Assembly: GCA_900470965.1 (NCBI GenBank)
Contig: UCCS01000070.1
Coordinates: forward strand, 1-52,882
DNA: 52,882 nt
Direction: 5' to 3'
DNA from: Hyphomicrobiales bacterium
GTDB taxonomy: Bacteria > Pseudomonadota > Alphaproteobacteria > Rhizobiales > Rhizobiaceae
The position numbers and the translations under genes are program-made. This document shows, one piece after another, positions 35,940-44,007 of the stretch. Under the pieces are notes generated by a model. That model saw only the letters and a list, made by a program, of their open reading frames with translations. It searched no databases and was not told where the DNA came from. How positions within the stretch are numbered: position 1 is the first letter of the stretch; the number at the start of each line of letters is the position of its first letter.

Positions 35940-36462
35940 CTTTTCTCTCGTATGGGCGTGCGGGTTCGTCCACCCGACGGCCGCCTGGTTGGTTGTAGGT
36001 TGATAAGACGGGGAGGTGCGCGCCTATTCGCCCGACGCACTGAGAACGTGTCGAACGCTTGGGCTGCTCGTTGTCTGGGAAAATGACCGCGCGTCCCGAG
36101 TCCCCACTAAGGGCGGCGTGGTCGTGAGTGATCTCACATCGGTGTTGCCTTGATAGACATAACGCTTGAGCACGCAGGGACGACGCCTACAGGTTTAAAG
36201 ACGTCCAACGCGGAAATCGGGTAAGTATTTCCAGCGATTTCGCTATTTTGAGCATTCAATTCTGCTGAATTATACATGAGCGATGGCGACGAACTAACTT
36301 CTGAGTCAAATGGCGATCACTGTGAGTTTGGCGAAGCCCGAAGCTGGCAAGGAAATCGTCATGGTCTAGAAGCGGGAGTGATGACGCCATGAATTTTCCT
36401 GATTTGATCGCGGGCGCCTTCTGTCGTGGAGTGGAGAAAGCTGCGATATCGAAAGGACTGAT
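35940..36462. other. Divergent intergenic region between the SPFH and GST genes
   Basis: About 520 bases, locally lower in GC around 36200-36300. It contains the perfect inverted repeat GTGAG-TGAT-CTCAC (36124-36137) and a weaker AATTC-TGCT-GAATT. A 38-codon plus-strand frame begins at 36276 (MSDGDELTSESNG) with no recognisable similarity. I see no convincing gene or RNA. Confidence 0.35.
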
Positions 36463-37152
36463 ATGACCAGAGCTCTCTATTCCCTGTGCGGCGCCGACGA
36501 GCGTCATTTCTTCTCGCCGCATTGCTGGAAGGCGGTGATGGCACTTGCCCACAAGGGCCTCGATTTCGAGGAGGTGCCGACGACTTATAGCCGCATCGCC
36601 GCGATCGGCGGCGGCTTCTCCAAGACCGTGCCGGTCCTGGATGACAATGGCCGGCTGATATCAGACAGTTTCGATATCGCCCTTTACCTGGAAGATGCCT
36701 ATCCGGACCGTCCGTCACTTTTCGGTGGCGAGGGCGGCAAGGCTCTGTCGCGCATGGTCGAGGGTTATTCGCAGATGATCATCCATCCGGCGATCATGCG
36801 GATCGCGCTTCTCGATATTCATTCCATTCTCGATGAGGGCGACAAGGCCTATTTCCGCGTCAGTCGCGAAGGCCGCCTGGGCAAGCCGCTGGAGGATTTC
36901 GCCGCCGGCCGCGACGCGGAGAGAGAGGCCTTTGCCGCCAAGCTGGAACCGATGCGCCACATGTTGCGCTTCCAGCCCTTCATCGGCGGCGACAGCCCGC
37001 TCTTTGCCGACTACATCGTCTTTGGTGCGCTGCAATGGCTGCGCATCGCCGCAGGCCTCGCCATGCTGGCCCCTGACGACCCCGTCATGGCCTGGTTCGA
37101 ACGCTGCCTCGATCTTCATGAAAGCCGGGGCCGGACTGTGACAGCGGCGTGA
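36463..37152 (+). CDS. Glutathione S-transferase family protein
   Basis: A 229-residue two-domain protein: a thioredoxin-fold N-terminus (LYSLCGADERHFFSPHCWKAVMALAHKGLDFE, given here in halves as LYSLCGADERHFFSP and HCWKAVMALAHKGLDFE) with the Val-Pro turn TVPVLDDNG and the glutathione-binding SDSFDIALYLED, then an all-helical C-terminal domain. The pattern is closest to the LigE/beta-etherase-like GST group. The substrate is unknown. ndk follows 80 bases later with a GC-rich hairpin between them. Confidence 0.82.
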   Translation: MTRALYSLCGADERHFFSPHCWKAVMALAHKGLDFEEVPTTYSRIAAIGGGFSKTVPVLDDNGRLISDSFDIALYLEDAYPDRPSLFGGEGGKALSRMVEGYSQMIIHPAIMRIALLDIHSILDEGDKAYFRVSREGRLGKPLEDFAAGRDAEREAFAAKLEPMRHMLRFQPFIGGDSPLFADYIVFGALQWLRIAAGLAMLAPDDPVMAWFERCLDLHESRGRTVTAA

Positions 37153-37232
37153 AATTGCCGGAGCCCCCTTGTTTTCGGGCGGTGAGGCGGGTAAAGACCG
37201 CCCACTTTTCCCTGAGTATGAGGACCCGAATT

Positions 37233-37655
37233 ATGGCGATTGAACGCACCTTCTCGATGATCAAGCCGGATGCAACGAAGCGCAACCTGACGGGCGCTAT
37301 CACCAAGATGCTCGAAGATGCCGGCCTGCGCGTCGTCGCCTCCAAGCGCGTCTGGATGAGCAAGCGCGAAGCAGAAGGCTTCTACGCCGTTCACAAGGAA
37401 CGTCCGTTCTTCGGCGAACTTGTTGAAGGCATGACCTCCGGCCCGACCATCGTTCAGGTTCTGGAAGGCGAAGGCGCCATCCTGAAGAACCGCGAAATCA
37501 TGGGCGCGACCAACCCGGCAAACGCTGCCGAAGGCACGATCCGCAAGGTTCACGCTCTGTCGATCGGCGAAAACTCGGTTCACGGTTCCGACGCTCCGGA
37601 AACCGCTGCCCAGGAAATCAAGTACTGGTTCTCCGACACCGAAATCGTCGGCTGA
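37233..37655 (+). CDS. ndk: Nucleoside diphosphate kinase
   Basis: A 140-residue enzyme that balances NTP and dNTP pools via a phosphohistidine. It starts MAIERTFSMIKPDATKRNL and has the active-site region NAAEGTIRKVHALSIGENSVHGSD (written in two parts: NAAEGTIRKVHAL and SIGENSVHGSD), where the His of NSVHGSD is phosphorylated. I chose the ATG at 37233; upstream open sequence to 37149 overlaps the GST stop. It has a strong terminator and probably its own promoter. Confidence 0.96.
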   Translation: MAIERTFSMIKPDATKRNLTGAITKMLEDAGLRVVASKRVWMSKREAEGFYAVHKERPFFGELVEGMTSGPTIVQVLEGEGAILKNREIMGATNPANAAEGTIRKVHALSIGENSVHGSDAPETAAQEIKYWFSDTEIVG

Positions 37656-37701
37656 TTCAGACCCAGAGCATTCCCTCGGAATGCATTGAATTGACTCATG
37701 A

Positions 37702-37726
37702 AAGCCGGGTTCGTCCCGGCTTTTTT
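37702..37726 (+). terminator. Rho-independent terminator of ndk
   Basis: An 8-bp stem AAGCCGGG/CCCGGCTT with loop TTCGT runs directly into a T tract (TTTTTT), 46 bases after the ndk stop. Confidence 0.93.
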
Positions 37727-37737
37727 ATGTCCCGGGT

Positions 37738-38244
37738 TCAGGCGGGGCATTTGTCAGTATTGGAAAAATCCGTCGATCCGTCAGATTTGAAAACCTCCGG
37801 GTTCTTCTCGTATCCGGCACCGAGAACCAGCGGCTTGCTCGGCAAGACACTCTGGTCGAGATCGGATTTGAACTGCGTCTTCAGCTCCTGCAAGAGCTTG
37901 CCGTCCTTGTCGACCAGCCTGACGGTGACGGCATAGGGCCGGTCCTTGCGCACGCAATGCAGGTTCTCGCTCTGGACTGAAATCTTGTCCTCCATCGGAA
38001 ACACCTTCTGGTTCAGCACCAGCGGCGCTCCGCCCTGCGGGTTTTCGAATTCGGCGACGATGGTCGAGCCATCGGGAATCGGCGCCGTCTTCTTCAGCGT
38101 CAGCAGATAGGTGGCGCTTGCGACGCGGTAGTTGAAGACGAAGAGATGGCCCGTCACTTCCAGCATGCTTTCGGCCTCGCGCTGGCAGGCGGAGAGCACA
38201 AGCCCCGCTGCCGCTAGGGCCGTGATGATCGAGCGCCGCTTCAT
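37738..38244 (-). CDS. Small lipoprotein of unknown function
   Basis: A 168-residue exported protein. The basic N-terminus MKRRS, hydrophobic stretch ITALAAAGLVL and lipobox L17-S-A-C20 mark it as a lipoprotein. The mature part looks like one beta-rich domain (VTGHLFVFNYRVASATYLLTL, then PIPDGSTIVAEFENPQGG). I do not recognise the family. AGGAGGAG precedes the ATG at 38244. It overlaps the upstream CGNR regulator gene by 4 bases (ATGA), so both are made from one message. Residue 20 is the only clear functional residue. Confidence 0.75.
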   Translation of the reverse strand: MKRRSIITALAAAGLVLSACQREAESMLEVTGHLFVFNYRVASATYLLTLKKTAPIPDGSTIVAEFENPQGGAPLVLNQKVFPMEDKISVQSENLHCVRKDRPYAVTVRLVDKDGKLLQELKTQFKSDLDQSVLPSKPLVLGAGYEKNPEVFKSDGSTDFSNTDKCPA

Positions 38245-38789
38245 GGCGTCTCCTCCTTCTTTTTCCTCCGGTAATGCCTGTTGGCCTTGGCGCGGTTGCC
38301 ACAGACGGCCATGTCGCACCAGGCCCGGCTTTTGTTCTTGCTGCGGTCGATGAACAGCCAGCCGCAATTGCCGCAAATCTTCATCCGCTCCGGATCGGGC
38401 ATGGCGATCAGCCGCAGAACCGAATGGGCCGTCGCCGCATCGAGACCCTTTTCCTCAGCACCCCGCAGCGTGCGCGCCAGCGCTTCCAGCAGTTCGGCAA
38501 GAAGCCGGTCGTCATTGCCTTCGAGCACGCGTTGGCGGAAGTAGCGGTCCGTCGCTTCGCGCAGTTCGATGAAGTTGGCTCTATTCTGCGCTCCAACCGG
38601 CACTATGTCGCCAAAAAGTGCCCGTTCGGCGCAGAATTCCTGCGCCGCCTCGGGGAAACGCTCCATCTGCCCTTCGGCCTCGAAACGGTCGATGCGGCGC
38701 GCAGTATCGTGACGCAGGATGACGCTGTTGGCGACATCGAGCGCCAATGCGCCGCCGGAAAAACGGTGAGGGGTCCAGGAGAAGCTCAT
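38241..38789 (-). CDS. CGNR zinc-finger (ABATE-domain) transcriptional regulator
   Basis: A 182-residue protein. The N-terminal ABATE-type domain begins FSGGALALDVANSV; the C-terminal CGNR finger has C139-x2-C142...C158-x4-C163 with the namesake C163-G-N-R166 and the typical KICGNCGWLFIDRSKNKSR and RAKANRHYRRKK pattern. These proteins are predicted DNA-binding regulators. I chose the ATG at 38787-38789, only 6 bases past a good -10 element, which predicts a leaderless message. It is cotranscribed with the lipoprotein gene and divergent from an orphan permease, with one palindrome between them. Confidence 0.88.
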   Translation of the reverse strand: MSFSWTPHRFSGGALALDVANSVILRHDTARRIDRFEAEGQMERFPEAAQEFCAERALFGDIVPVGAQNRANFIELREATDRYFRQRVLEGNDDRLLAELLEALARTLRGAEEKGLDAATAHSVLRLIAMPDPERMKICGNCGWLFIDRSKNKSRAWCDMAVCGNRAKANRHYRRKKKEETP

Positions 38790-38795
38790 TGGAAA

Positions 38796-38831
38796 AATAT
38801 AACTGGTAAAACACATTTTGCCAGTTATTAT
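38796..38831. promoter_or_regulatory. Shared palindromic operator with two divergent core promoters (CGNR gene and permease)
   Basis: A 26-bp imperfect palindrome, AACTGGTAAAA (38801-38811), CACA spacer, TTTTGCCAGTT (38816-38826), matches at 10 of 11 paired positions. Towards the CGNR gene a -35 CTGGCA (38824-38819) and -10 TATATT (38801-38796) are 17 bases apart. Towards the permease a -35-like CTGGTA (38803-38808) and -10 TATTAT (38826-38831) are also 17 apart. Both -35 boxes lie inside the palindrome arms, so one bound protein could block both promoters. Confidence 0.6.
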
Positions 38832-38855
38832 TTTAAGCCGATGTGGAGTGACCGA

Positions 38856-39752
38856 ATGGCCTATCTTCTGCAGCAACTGGCGAATGCGGTACCGCTCGCA
38901 GCGCTCTACGCCACGCTTGCCTTCGGTTATTCGATCGCCTTCGGTGTCACCAAGCGCCCCGACATTACCTATGGGGCGATTATCGCCTTTGCCGGCCAGA
39001 TCCTGCTGCTCTTCACGGATATGGCCTATAGCCGCCTCTGGCTGGTGCTGCCGGCGGCGATCGCGATCGGCATCTGCGCCTCACTGATCTATTCGGTGGG
39101 GGCAGGGGTCTGGATCGGCCGCTTCGTCATGCAGCCGCTCGCCAGCAAATCGCCGAACACGGTCATCGTCGCCGCACTCGGCATGATGATCGTGCTGATG
39201 GAGACGGCGCGCCTTGCCGCCAATACCCGCGCCATCTGGTTGCCGCCGCTGTTGAGCGACAACGTGACCTTCTGGAGCGACGGCACCTTCAAGGTCACGC
39301 TCACCTATATCCAGCTTCTGGATACCGTCCTGATGTGCGCGATCATTGCGATCGGCGCATGGATCCTGAAGCGTACCTCCTGGGGCCGCCTATGGCGCGC
39401 GGTCATCGACGATCCGCTCGCCGCCGAACTCTGTGGCACCAGCGCCAGCCGTGTCTTCCTGGTGTCTTATGGGGCGGCGGCGCTCGTCGCCACCTGCTGT
39501 GGCATCCTTGCAACCTTCTATTACGGGTCGATGGATTTCGGCGCTGGGCTGATGTTCGGCCTCAAGGTGCTGCTGATCGCGGCCGTCGGCGGCTATTCCG
39601 ATCCGCTGCGCTCGGCGGGTGGTGCCGCCGGTCTGGCGCTTGTCGAGACGCTCTGGGGCGCCTACGGGTCCTTCATCTGGCGCGATCTCGCCATCTTCTC
39701 GCTGCTGGTGTTCCTGCTGGTGCTGAGCAGGCGCGAGCGCGTCGTGCTCTGA
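38856..39752 (+). CDS. Branched-chain amino-acid ABC transporter permease, LivH type (orphan)
   Basis: A 298-residue inner-membrane protein with about eight hydrophobic segments and the LivH layout: LQQLANAVPLAALYATLAFGY at the N-terminus and the cytoplasmic loop GRLWRAVIDDPLAAELCGTS that contacts the ATPase. I chose the ATG at 38856 (GGAG eight bases before it); ATG 38841 is in frame. LivM, LivF, LivG and LivK partners would be needed for transport, but none is within the window; moaE follows on the other strand. It shares a promoter region with the CGNR regulator. Confidence 0.85.
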   Translation: MAYLLQQLANAVPLAALYATLAFGYSIAFGVTKRPDITYGAIIAFAGQILLLFTDMAYSRLWLVLPAAIAIGICASLIYSVGAGVWIGRFVMQPLASKSPNTVIVAALGMMIVLMETARLAANTRAIWLPPLLSDNVTFWSDGTFKVTLTYIQLLDTVLMCAIIAIGAWILKRTSWGRLWRAVIDDPLAAELCGTSASRVFLVSYGAAALVATCCGILATFYYGSMDFGAGLMFGLKVLLIAAVGGYSDPLRSAGGAAGLALVETLWGAYGSFIWRDLAIFSLLVFLLVLSRRERVVL

Positions 39753-40214
39753 CTATTTCCAGCGGTCGCGCGCGGTGTTGTCGGCATCCTTCGCCGCGAT
39801 CCAGTCGCCGGTGCCACCGTCCTTGCTGTGTTCCTTCTTCCAGAAGGGAGCCGAAGTTTTCAGGAAATCCATGACGAAGTTTGCACCGTCGAAGGCGGCC
39901 TGCCGGTGCGGAGCTGCGGCGACGACTAGCACGATATTCTCGCCGGCCGCGATCTTTCCGAAACGATGGATGGCGGTCAGGCCATCGAGCTCGAACCGTT
40001 CGATGGCGAGCTCGCCGATGCGGCTCATCTCCGCTTCGGCCATGCCGGGATAATGTTCGAGCTCAAGTGCCGACAGTGTCCCGCCCTCATCGCGGCAGAG
40101 ACCGGAGAATGTGACGATTGCGCCGATGCCGGGCTTGCCTTTGGAAAGCCGGTCGACTTCCGCCTGCAGATCGAAGTCCTCGCGCTGGACGCGGATGGTA
40201 GGGGTAATGGTCAC
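39753..40214 (-). CDS. moaE: Molybdopterin synthase catalytic subunit MoaE
   Basis: A 153-residue enzyme that, with MoaD, adds dithiolene sulfur to precursor Z to make molybdopterin. It has GIGAIVTFSGLCRDEGG, LELEHYPGMAEAEM, HRFGKIAAGENIVLV, and KTSAPFWKKE with the catalytic Lys. I prefer the GTG at 40214, preceded by GGAGGAGGAG; the frame is also open to an ATG at 40256, which would overlap moaD. It ends directly against the convergent permease gene. Confidence 0.93.
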   Translation of the reverse strand: MTITPTIRVQREDFDLQAEVDRLSKGKPGIGAIVTFSGLCRDEGGTLSALELEHYPGMAEAEMSRIGELAIERFELDGLTAIHRFGKIAAGENIVLVVAAAPHRQAAFDGANFVMDFLKTSAPFWKKEHSKDGGTGDWIAAKDADNTARDRWK

Positions 40215-40248
40215 AGCAGGCTCCTCCTCCCGGCGGGATTGGCTGTTC

Positions 40249-40503
40249 TCAGCCACCCGTCATCGGCGGGAAAATGCCGATTTCCTTCGCGCCTGTTATC
40301 GGCTCGTCATGCTCCACATGCTCCTGATCGATCGCGACCCGGATCACATCGGGATATTGAAGAGCCATCTCATATTCTTCGCCCAGGCCCTTCAAATGGT
40401 TCAGAAGATCGGCAACGCTGACGACGGAAGCGGGGAGGTCGATTTCCTCTTCTCCCTTGCCGATGCGTTCGCGCACCCACGCGAAATAGACAAGCCGTGT
40501 CAT
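40249..40503 (-). CDS. moaD: Molybdopterin synthase sulfur-carrier subunit MoaD
   Basis: An 84-residue ubiquitin-like protein that ends in the thiocarboxylate-forming Gly-Gly (IGIFPPMTGG). It starts MTRLVYFAWVRERIG. Its start overlaps the pgsA stop by 4 bases (ATGA), and moaE follows, so pgsA, moaD and moaE are coupled. The pathway product is used by enzymes such as the molybdopterin oxidoreductase at 46722-48845. Confidence 0.94.
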   Translation of the reverse strand: MTRLVYFAWVRERIGKGEEEIDLPASVVSVADLLNHLKGLGEEYEMALQYPDVIRVAIDQEHVEHDEPITGAKEIGIFPPMTGG

Positions 40504-41090
40504 TCTTCGTCGTCCACCACGTGTTTCAGCCCGGCGCGGAAATAATCATAGCCGGTATAGATCGTCAGAAGTGCGGCGATCCAGAGGAGCGCGATCCCCG
40601 TCCAGGTCGTATAGGGGAAAATGGCGTCGCCCGCCGGGCCGGCAAGCAGGAAGGCAATGGCGACAAGCTGCAGCGTCGTCTTCCATTTGGCAATGCGCGT
40701 CACCGGCACGCTGACTTTCAGCCCCGCAAGATATTCGCGCAGCCCCGACACCAGGATTTCGCGGCACAGGATGATGATCGCCGCCCAGAGCGACCAGCCG
40801 GCAATCGTGCCGTCGGCAGCGACCAAAAGCAGGATGGCGGAAACCAGCAGCTTATCGGCGATCGGGTCCAGCATGCGGCCGATATTCGACGTCTGGTTCC
40901 AGATGCGCGCGAGGTAGCCATCGAGGAAATCGGTGAGCGAGGCGATGACGAAGATCCACAGCGCCACCCAGCGCGCCGTATCGCTGCTGCTCAGCCGTCC
41001 TTCGATGAAGAAGCAGACAACGATCAGCGGCACCGCCAGGATGCGGCCGTAGGTCAGGAGATTGGGGATGTTATACGCACGCGATGCCAT
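40500..41090 (-). CDS. pgsA: CDP-diacylglycerol--glycerol-3-phosphate 3-phosphatidyltransferase
   Basis: A 196-residue membrane enzyme for phosphatidylglycerol synthesis. The CDP-alcohol phosphotransferase motif is present: D-x2-D-G-x2-A-R...G-x3-D-x3-D, visible as SLTDFLDGYLARIWNQTS followed by GRMLDPIADKLL. It begins MASRAYNIPNLLTYGRIL and has about five hydrophobic segments. It lies 110 bases downstream of uvrC and is coupled to moaD by a 4-base overlap. Confidence 0.95.
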   Translation of the reverse strand: MASRAYNIPNLLTYGRILAVPLIVVCFFIEGRLSSSDTARWVALWIFVIASLTDFLDGYLARIWNQTSNIGRMLDPIADKLLVSAILLLVAADGTIAGWSLWAAIIILCREILVSGLREYLAGLKVSVPVTRIAKWKTTLQLVAIAFLLAGPAGDAIFPYTTWTGIALLWIAALLTIYTGYDYFRAGLKHVVDDEE

Positions 41091-41200
41091 GATGCGGTTC
41101 TCTGTATTGATGCGGCGGTAGATGACGGCTTTGCCCCTCGACCGTCAACATTCTTTCTGTTTTTTCGCTGCCTTTGCGTGGAATTTGCGACCGGCACCGC

Positions 41201-43243
41201 TTATTTCGCGGCGTCGTCGTGAAAATGATTATAGACCTGCTTTGCGACGGTCTCGGAAATCCCTTCCACCGCCATGAGATCGGAAAGGGCAGCGCGCGAC
41301 ACCGCCTTCGCCGTTCCGAAGTGCTGCAGCAACGCCCGCTTGCGGGATGGGCCGATGCCACCGATCTCGTCGAGCGGGTTCTTGACCATCTCTTTCTTGC
41401 GCCGCGCCCGATGAGAGCCGATCGCGAAACGGTGCGCCTCGTCGCGCATGCGCTGGATGAAGTAGAGAACCGGATCGCGCGGCGGCAGCGTGAAGCTTCC
41501 CTTGCCGGGTGCGAAAAAACGCTCACGGCCGGCCTCGCGGTCCACACCCTTGGCGACGCCGATGGCGATGATGCTGTCGGTAATGCCGAGCTCCTCAAGG
41601 ATCGCACGCACCGCCGTCATTTGCCCCTGACCGCCGTCGATAAGGATCACGTCGGGCCAGGCGGGAAAGGGCATGTCGGCCGCATCGGCAGCGGAAACCT
41701 GCGTGCTACGATCCGGGATGCCCTCTTCCTTGAGCAGGCGCGAGAAGCGCCGCGTCATCACTTCCCGCATCATGCCGAAGTCGTCGCCGGGCGTGATCTC
41801 CGTCGATTTGATGTTGAACTTGCGATACTGGTTCTTCACGAAGCCTTCCGGCCCGGCGACCACCATGCCGCCGACCGCATTCGTGCCCATGATATGCGAG
41901 TTGTCGTAGATCTCGACGCGCTGCGGCACATAGGGCAGGCCGAACGTGTCCCTGAAACCTTCCAGCAGCCGCGACTGCGAGGCCGTTTCGGCAAGCTTGC
42001 GGCCATGCGCCTCGCGCGCGTTGGCGACGACATGTTCGACAAGGTCGCGCTTTTCACCGCGCTGCGGAACAAGGATGGAAACCTTGTGCCCGGCCTTTTC
42101 GCTGAGTGCGGCGGCCAGCAGCTCCAGCTCGTCCACCGTTTCCGACAGCATGATCTGCCGCGGCACCGGCTTGTCGTCGTAGAACTGCGCGAGGAAAGCG
42201 TTCAGCACCTCGGCGCCGGAAAGCTGCGGATCGGCCTTCGGGAAGTAGGCGCGGTTGCCCCAGTTCTGGCCAGTGCGGAAGAAGAAGACCTGGATACAGG
42301 AAATCCCGCCTTCGTGATGGATGGCGAAGACATCCGCCTCCTCGACGCCGGCAGGATTGATGCCCTGGTGGCTCTGCACATGCGAGAGCGCGGCAAGACG
42401 GTCGCGATAGATCGCGGCGCGCTCGAAATCGAGGTCCTCGGCGGCGGCGTTCATCGCCTCCGCGATATGCTCCTTCACCTTCTGGCTCTTGCCGGACAGG
42501 AAGTCCTTGGCTTCCTGAACCAGCTCCGCATAGCCCTCGTCACTGACCTCACGGGTGCAGGGCCCGGAACAGCGCTTGATCTGGTAGAGCAGGCAGGGCC
42601 GGGTGCGCGTCTCGAAGACGCTATCGGTGCAGGTGCGGATCAGGAAGGCGCGCTGCAGCGAATTGATCGTGCGACCGACCGCGCCTGCCGAAGCAAAGGG
42701 GCCGAAATAATCGCCCTTGCGGGCGCGCGCACCGCGATGCTTGAAGATGGCTGGTGCCCGATGATCGCGGGTAATCAGGATATAGGGAAACGACTTGTCG
42801 TCGCGCAGCAGCACGTTAAAGCGCGGCCGTAAGCGCTTGATGAGATTCGCTTCCAGCAGCAGCGCCTCGGTCTCCGTCCGCGTCGTGACGAATTCCATAT
42901 TGGCGGTCTGGCGCACCATCTGGGCGATACGGTTGGAGTGTACGCGACCCATCGCATAGTTGCCGACGCGCTTCTTCAGGCTGCGGGCCTTGCCGACATA
43001 GAGAACGTCACCCGCCTCGTTGAACATGCGGTAGACGCCGGGGCTGTTCGGCAGGCGCTTGACGAATTCGGCGATCAGATCCGCACCGACAAGGCCGGTT
43101 TCATTGATGCTGCCGGCATTCCAGTCGACCGACGCAGAAATCGGCGCGGCAGAGGCTTCGCCTTCCACCTCGATGATGTCGTCGTCGTTCTCGTCAGTCT
43201 CGTCGTAAAGAACACCGCCATCGGGCAGCTTCTTGGCATTCAT
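41201..43243 (-). CDS. uvrC: Excinuclease ABC subunit C
   Basis: A 680-residue nuclease that makes both incisions in nucleotide excision repair. The GIY-YIG domain is near the N-terminus (PNSPGVYRMF...VLYVGKARSLKKRV), the UVR domain follows (EDLDFERAAIYRDRL), then the RNase H-like domain (RVEIYDNSHIMGTNAVG, VILIDGGQGQ) and a C-terminal HhH pair. Residues 1-~50 are an acidic extension (DENDDDIIEVEGE). I chose the ATG at 43243, which overlaps the SDR stop (ATGA). Confidence 0.95.
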   Translation of the reverse strand: MNAKKLPDGGVLYDETDENDDDIIEVEGEASAAPISASVDWNAGSINETGLVGADLIAEFVKRLPNSPGVYRMFNEAGDVLYVGKARSLKKRVGNYAMGRVHSNRIAQMVRQTANMEFVTTRTETEALLLEANLIKRLRPRFNVLLRDDKSFPYILITRDHRAPAIFKHRGARARKGDYFGPFASAGAVGRTINSLQRAFLIRTCTDSVFETRTRPCLLYQIKRCSGPCTREVSDEGYAELVQEAKDFLSGKSQKVKEHIAEAMNAAAEDLDFERAAIYRDRLAALSHVQSHQGINPAGVEEADVFAIHHEGGISCIQVFFFRTGQNWGNRAYFPKADPQLSGAEVLNAFLAQFYDDKPVPRQIMLSETVDELELLAAALSEKAGHKVSILVPQRGEKRDLVEHVVANAREAHGRKLAETASQSRLLEGFRDTFGLPYVPQRVEIYDNSHIMGTNAVGGMVVAGPEGFVKNQYRKFNIKSTEITPGDDFGMMREVMTRRFSRLLKEEGIPDRSTQVSAADAADMPFPAWPDVILIDGGQGQMTAVRAILEELGITDSIIAIGVAKGVDREAGRERFFAPGKGSFTLPPRDPVLYFIQRMRDEAHRFAIGSHRARRKKEMVKNPLDEIGGIGPSRKRALLQHFGTAKAVSRAALSDLMAVEGISETVAKQVYNHFHDDAAK

Positions 43244-44007
43244 TCCTTGATCTCCAGCACGTCCGGCGTCTGCCATGCGAGATGCTGGCCGCCGTCGAGT
43301 GCAATCATCTGACCCGTGATCGAAGGGGTCTCGAACAGAAAACGAATCGTTCGGCCAAATTCCTCGAGCTCAGGTCCCCGCTTCAAGATAAGGGCTGAAA
43401 CCTGCGCTTGGAAGTCTTCCTGCAATTGCCGTTCGCTCGGTACTGTAGGGCCGGGGCCGATCGCGTTGACGCGGATGCGCGGCGCCAGCGCCTGTGCCAT
43501 GGTCTGTGTCGCCGTCCACAGCGCCGATTTCGACAGGGTATAGGAGTAGAAGCTCGGCCGCAGCGCCCAGACGCGCTGGTCTATAATGTTGACGATCAGC
43601 CCTTCGGCCGTTTCCGGCAGCTGTTCGGCGAATTTGGCGGCGAGTATCGAAGGCGCGCGAACATGGACGGCGAAATGCTCGTCCCACACCTGCGCATCGA
43701 ATTTGCGGAGCGAATCCTCGAGAAAAATCGATGCGTTGTTGACGAGAAGATCGATCGGGCCGAGCGCCTCGCAAGCCTTCCCGACAAGCCCTCCGGTCTC
43801 ATCGATTTTGGCGAGATCGGCCTTGATCGCAACCGCCTGATGGCCCCTTTGCCGCAATTCCGCCACAAAATCCTCAGCCTCGGCGAGCGAGCCGTTGGCA
43901 TGGATTGCGACCGAAAATCCATCAGCAACAAGGTCTTCGGCGATTGCCCGGCCTATTCTTTTGGCAGCACCCGTCACAAGCGCCGCGCGAAGTCTTTTCT
44001 TGGTCAA
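43240..44007 (-). CDS. Short-chain dehydrogenase, pteridine-reductase-like
   Basis: A 255-residue Rossmann oxidoreductase. The cofactor motif is VTGAAKRIGRAI (11-22), NNAS follows at 90-93, and the catalytic pair is Tyr156 and Lys160 (YTLSK). The position normally held by the catalytic serine, 13 residues before the Tyr, is Asp143 (IIDQR). Asp at this position is a feature of pteridine reductases (PTR1) and FolM-type dihydromonapterin reductases, so a pterin or folate role is plausible. The C-terminus TGQMIALDGGQHLAW is SDR-like. Cotranscribed with uvrC through an ATGA overlap. Confidence 0.85.
   Translation of the reverse strand: MTKKRLRAALVTGAAKRIGRAIAEDLVADGFSVAIHANGSLAEAEDFVAELRQRGHQAVAIKADLAKIDETGGLVGKACEALGPIDLLVNNASIFLEDSLRKFDAQVWDEHFAVHVRAPSILAAKFAEQLPETAEGLIVNIIDQRVWALRPSFYSYTLSKSALWTATQTMAQALAPRIRVNAIGPGPTVPSERQLQEDFQAQVSALILKRGPELEEFGRTIRFLFETPSITGQMIALDGGQHLAWQTPDVLEIKE

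Noticed and set aside
34101..36086. 660-codon plus-strand open frame opposite the SPFH gene
   Set aside because: Shadow of the SPFH coding sequence; the translation is rich in His, Asp, Arg and Gly, as expected for an antisense frame in GC-rich DNA.
37177..37203. GGGCGGT/ACCGCCC hairpin between the GST gene and ndk as a terminator
   Set aside because: The stem is 7 bp, the loop is 13 bases and only a short TTTT follows, so I did not list it as a terminator.
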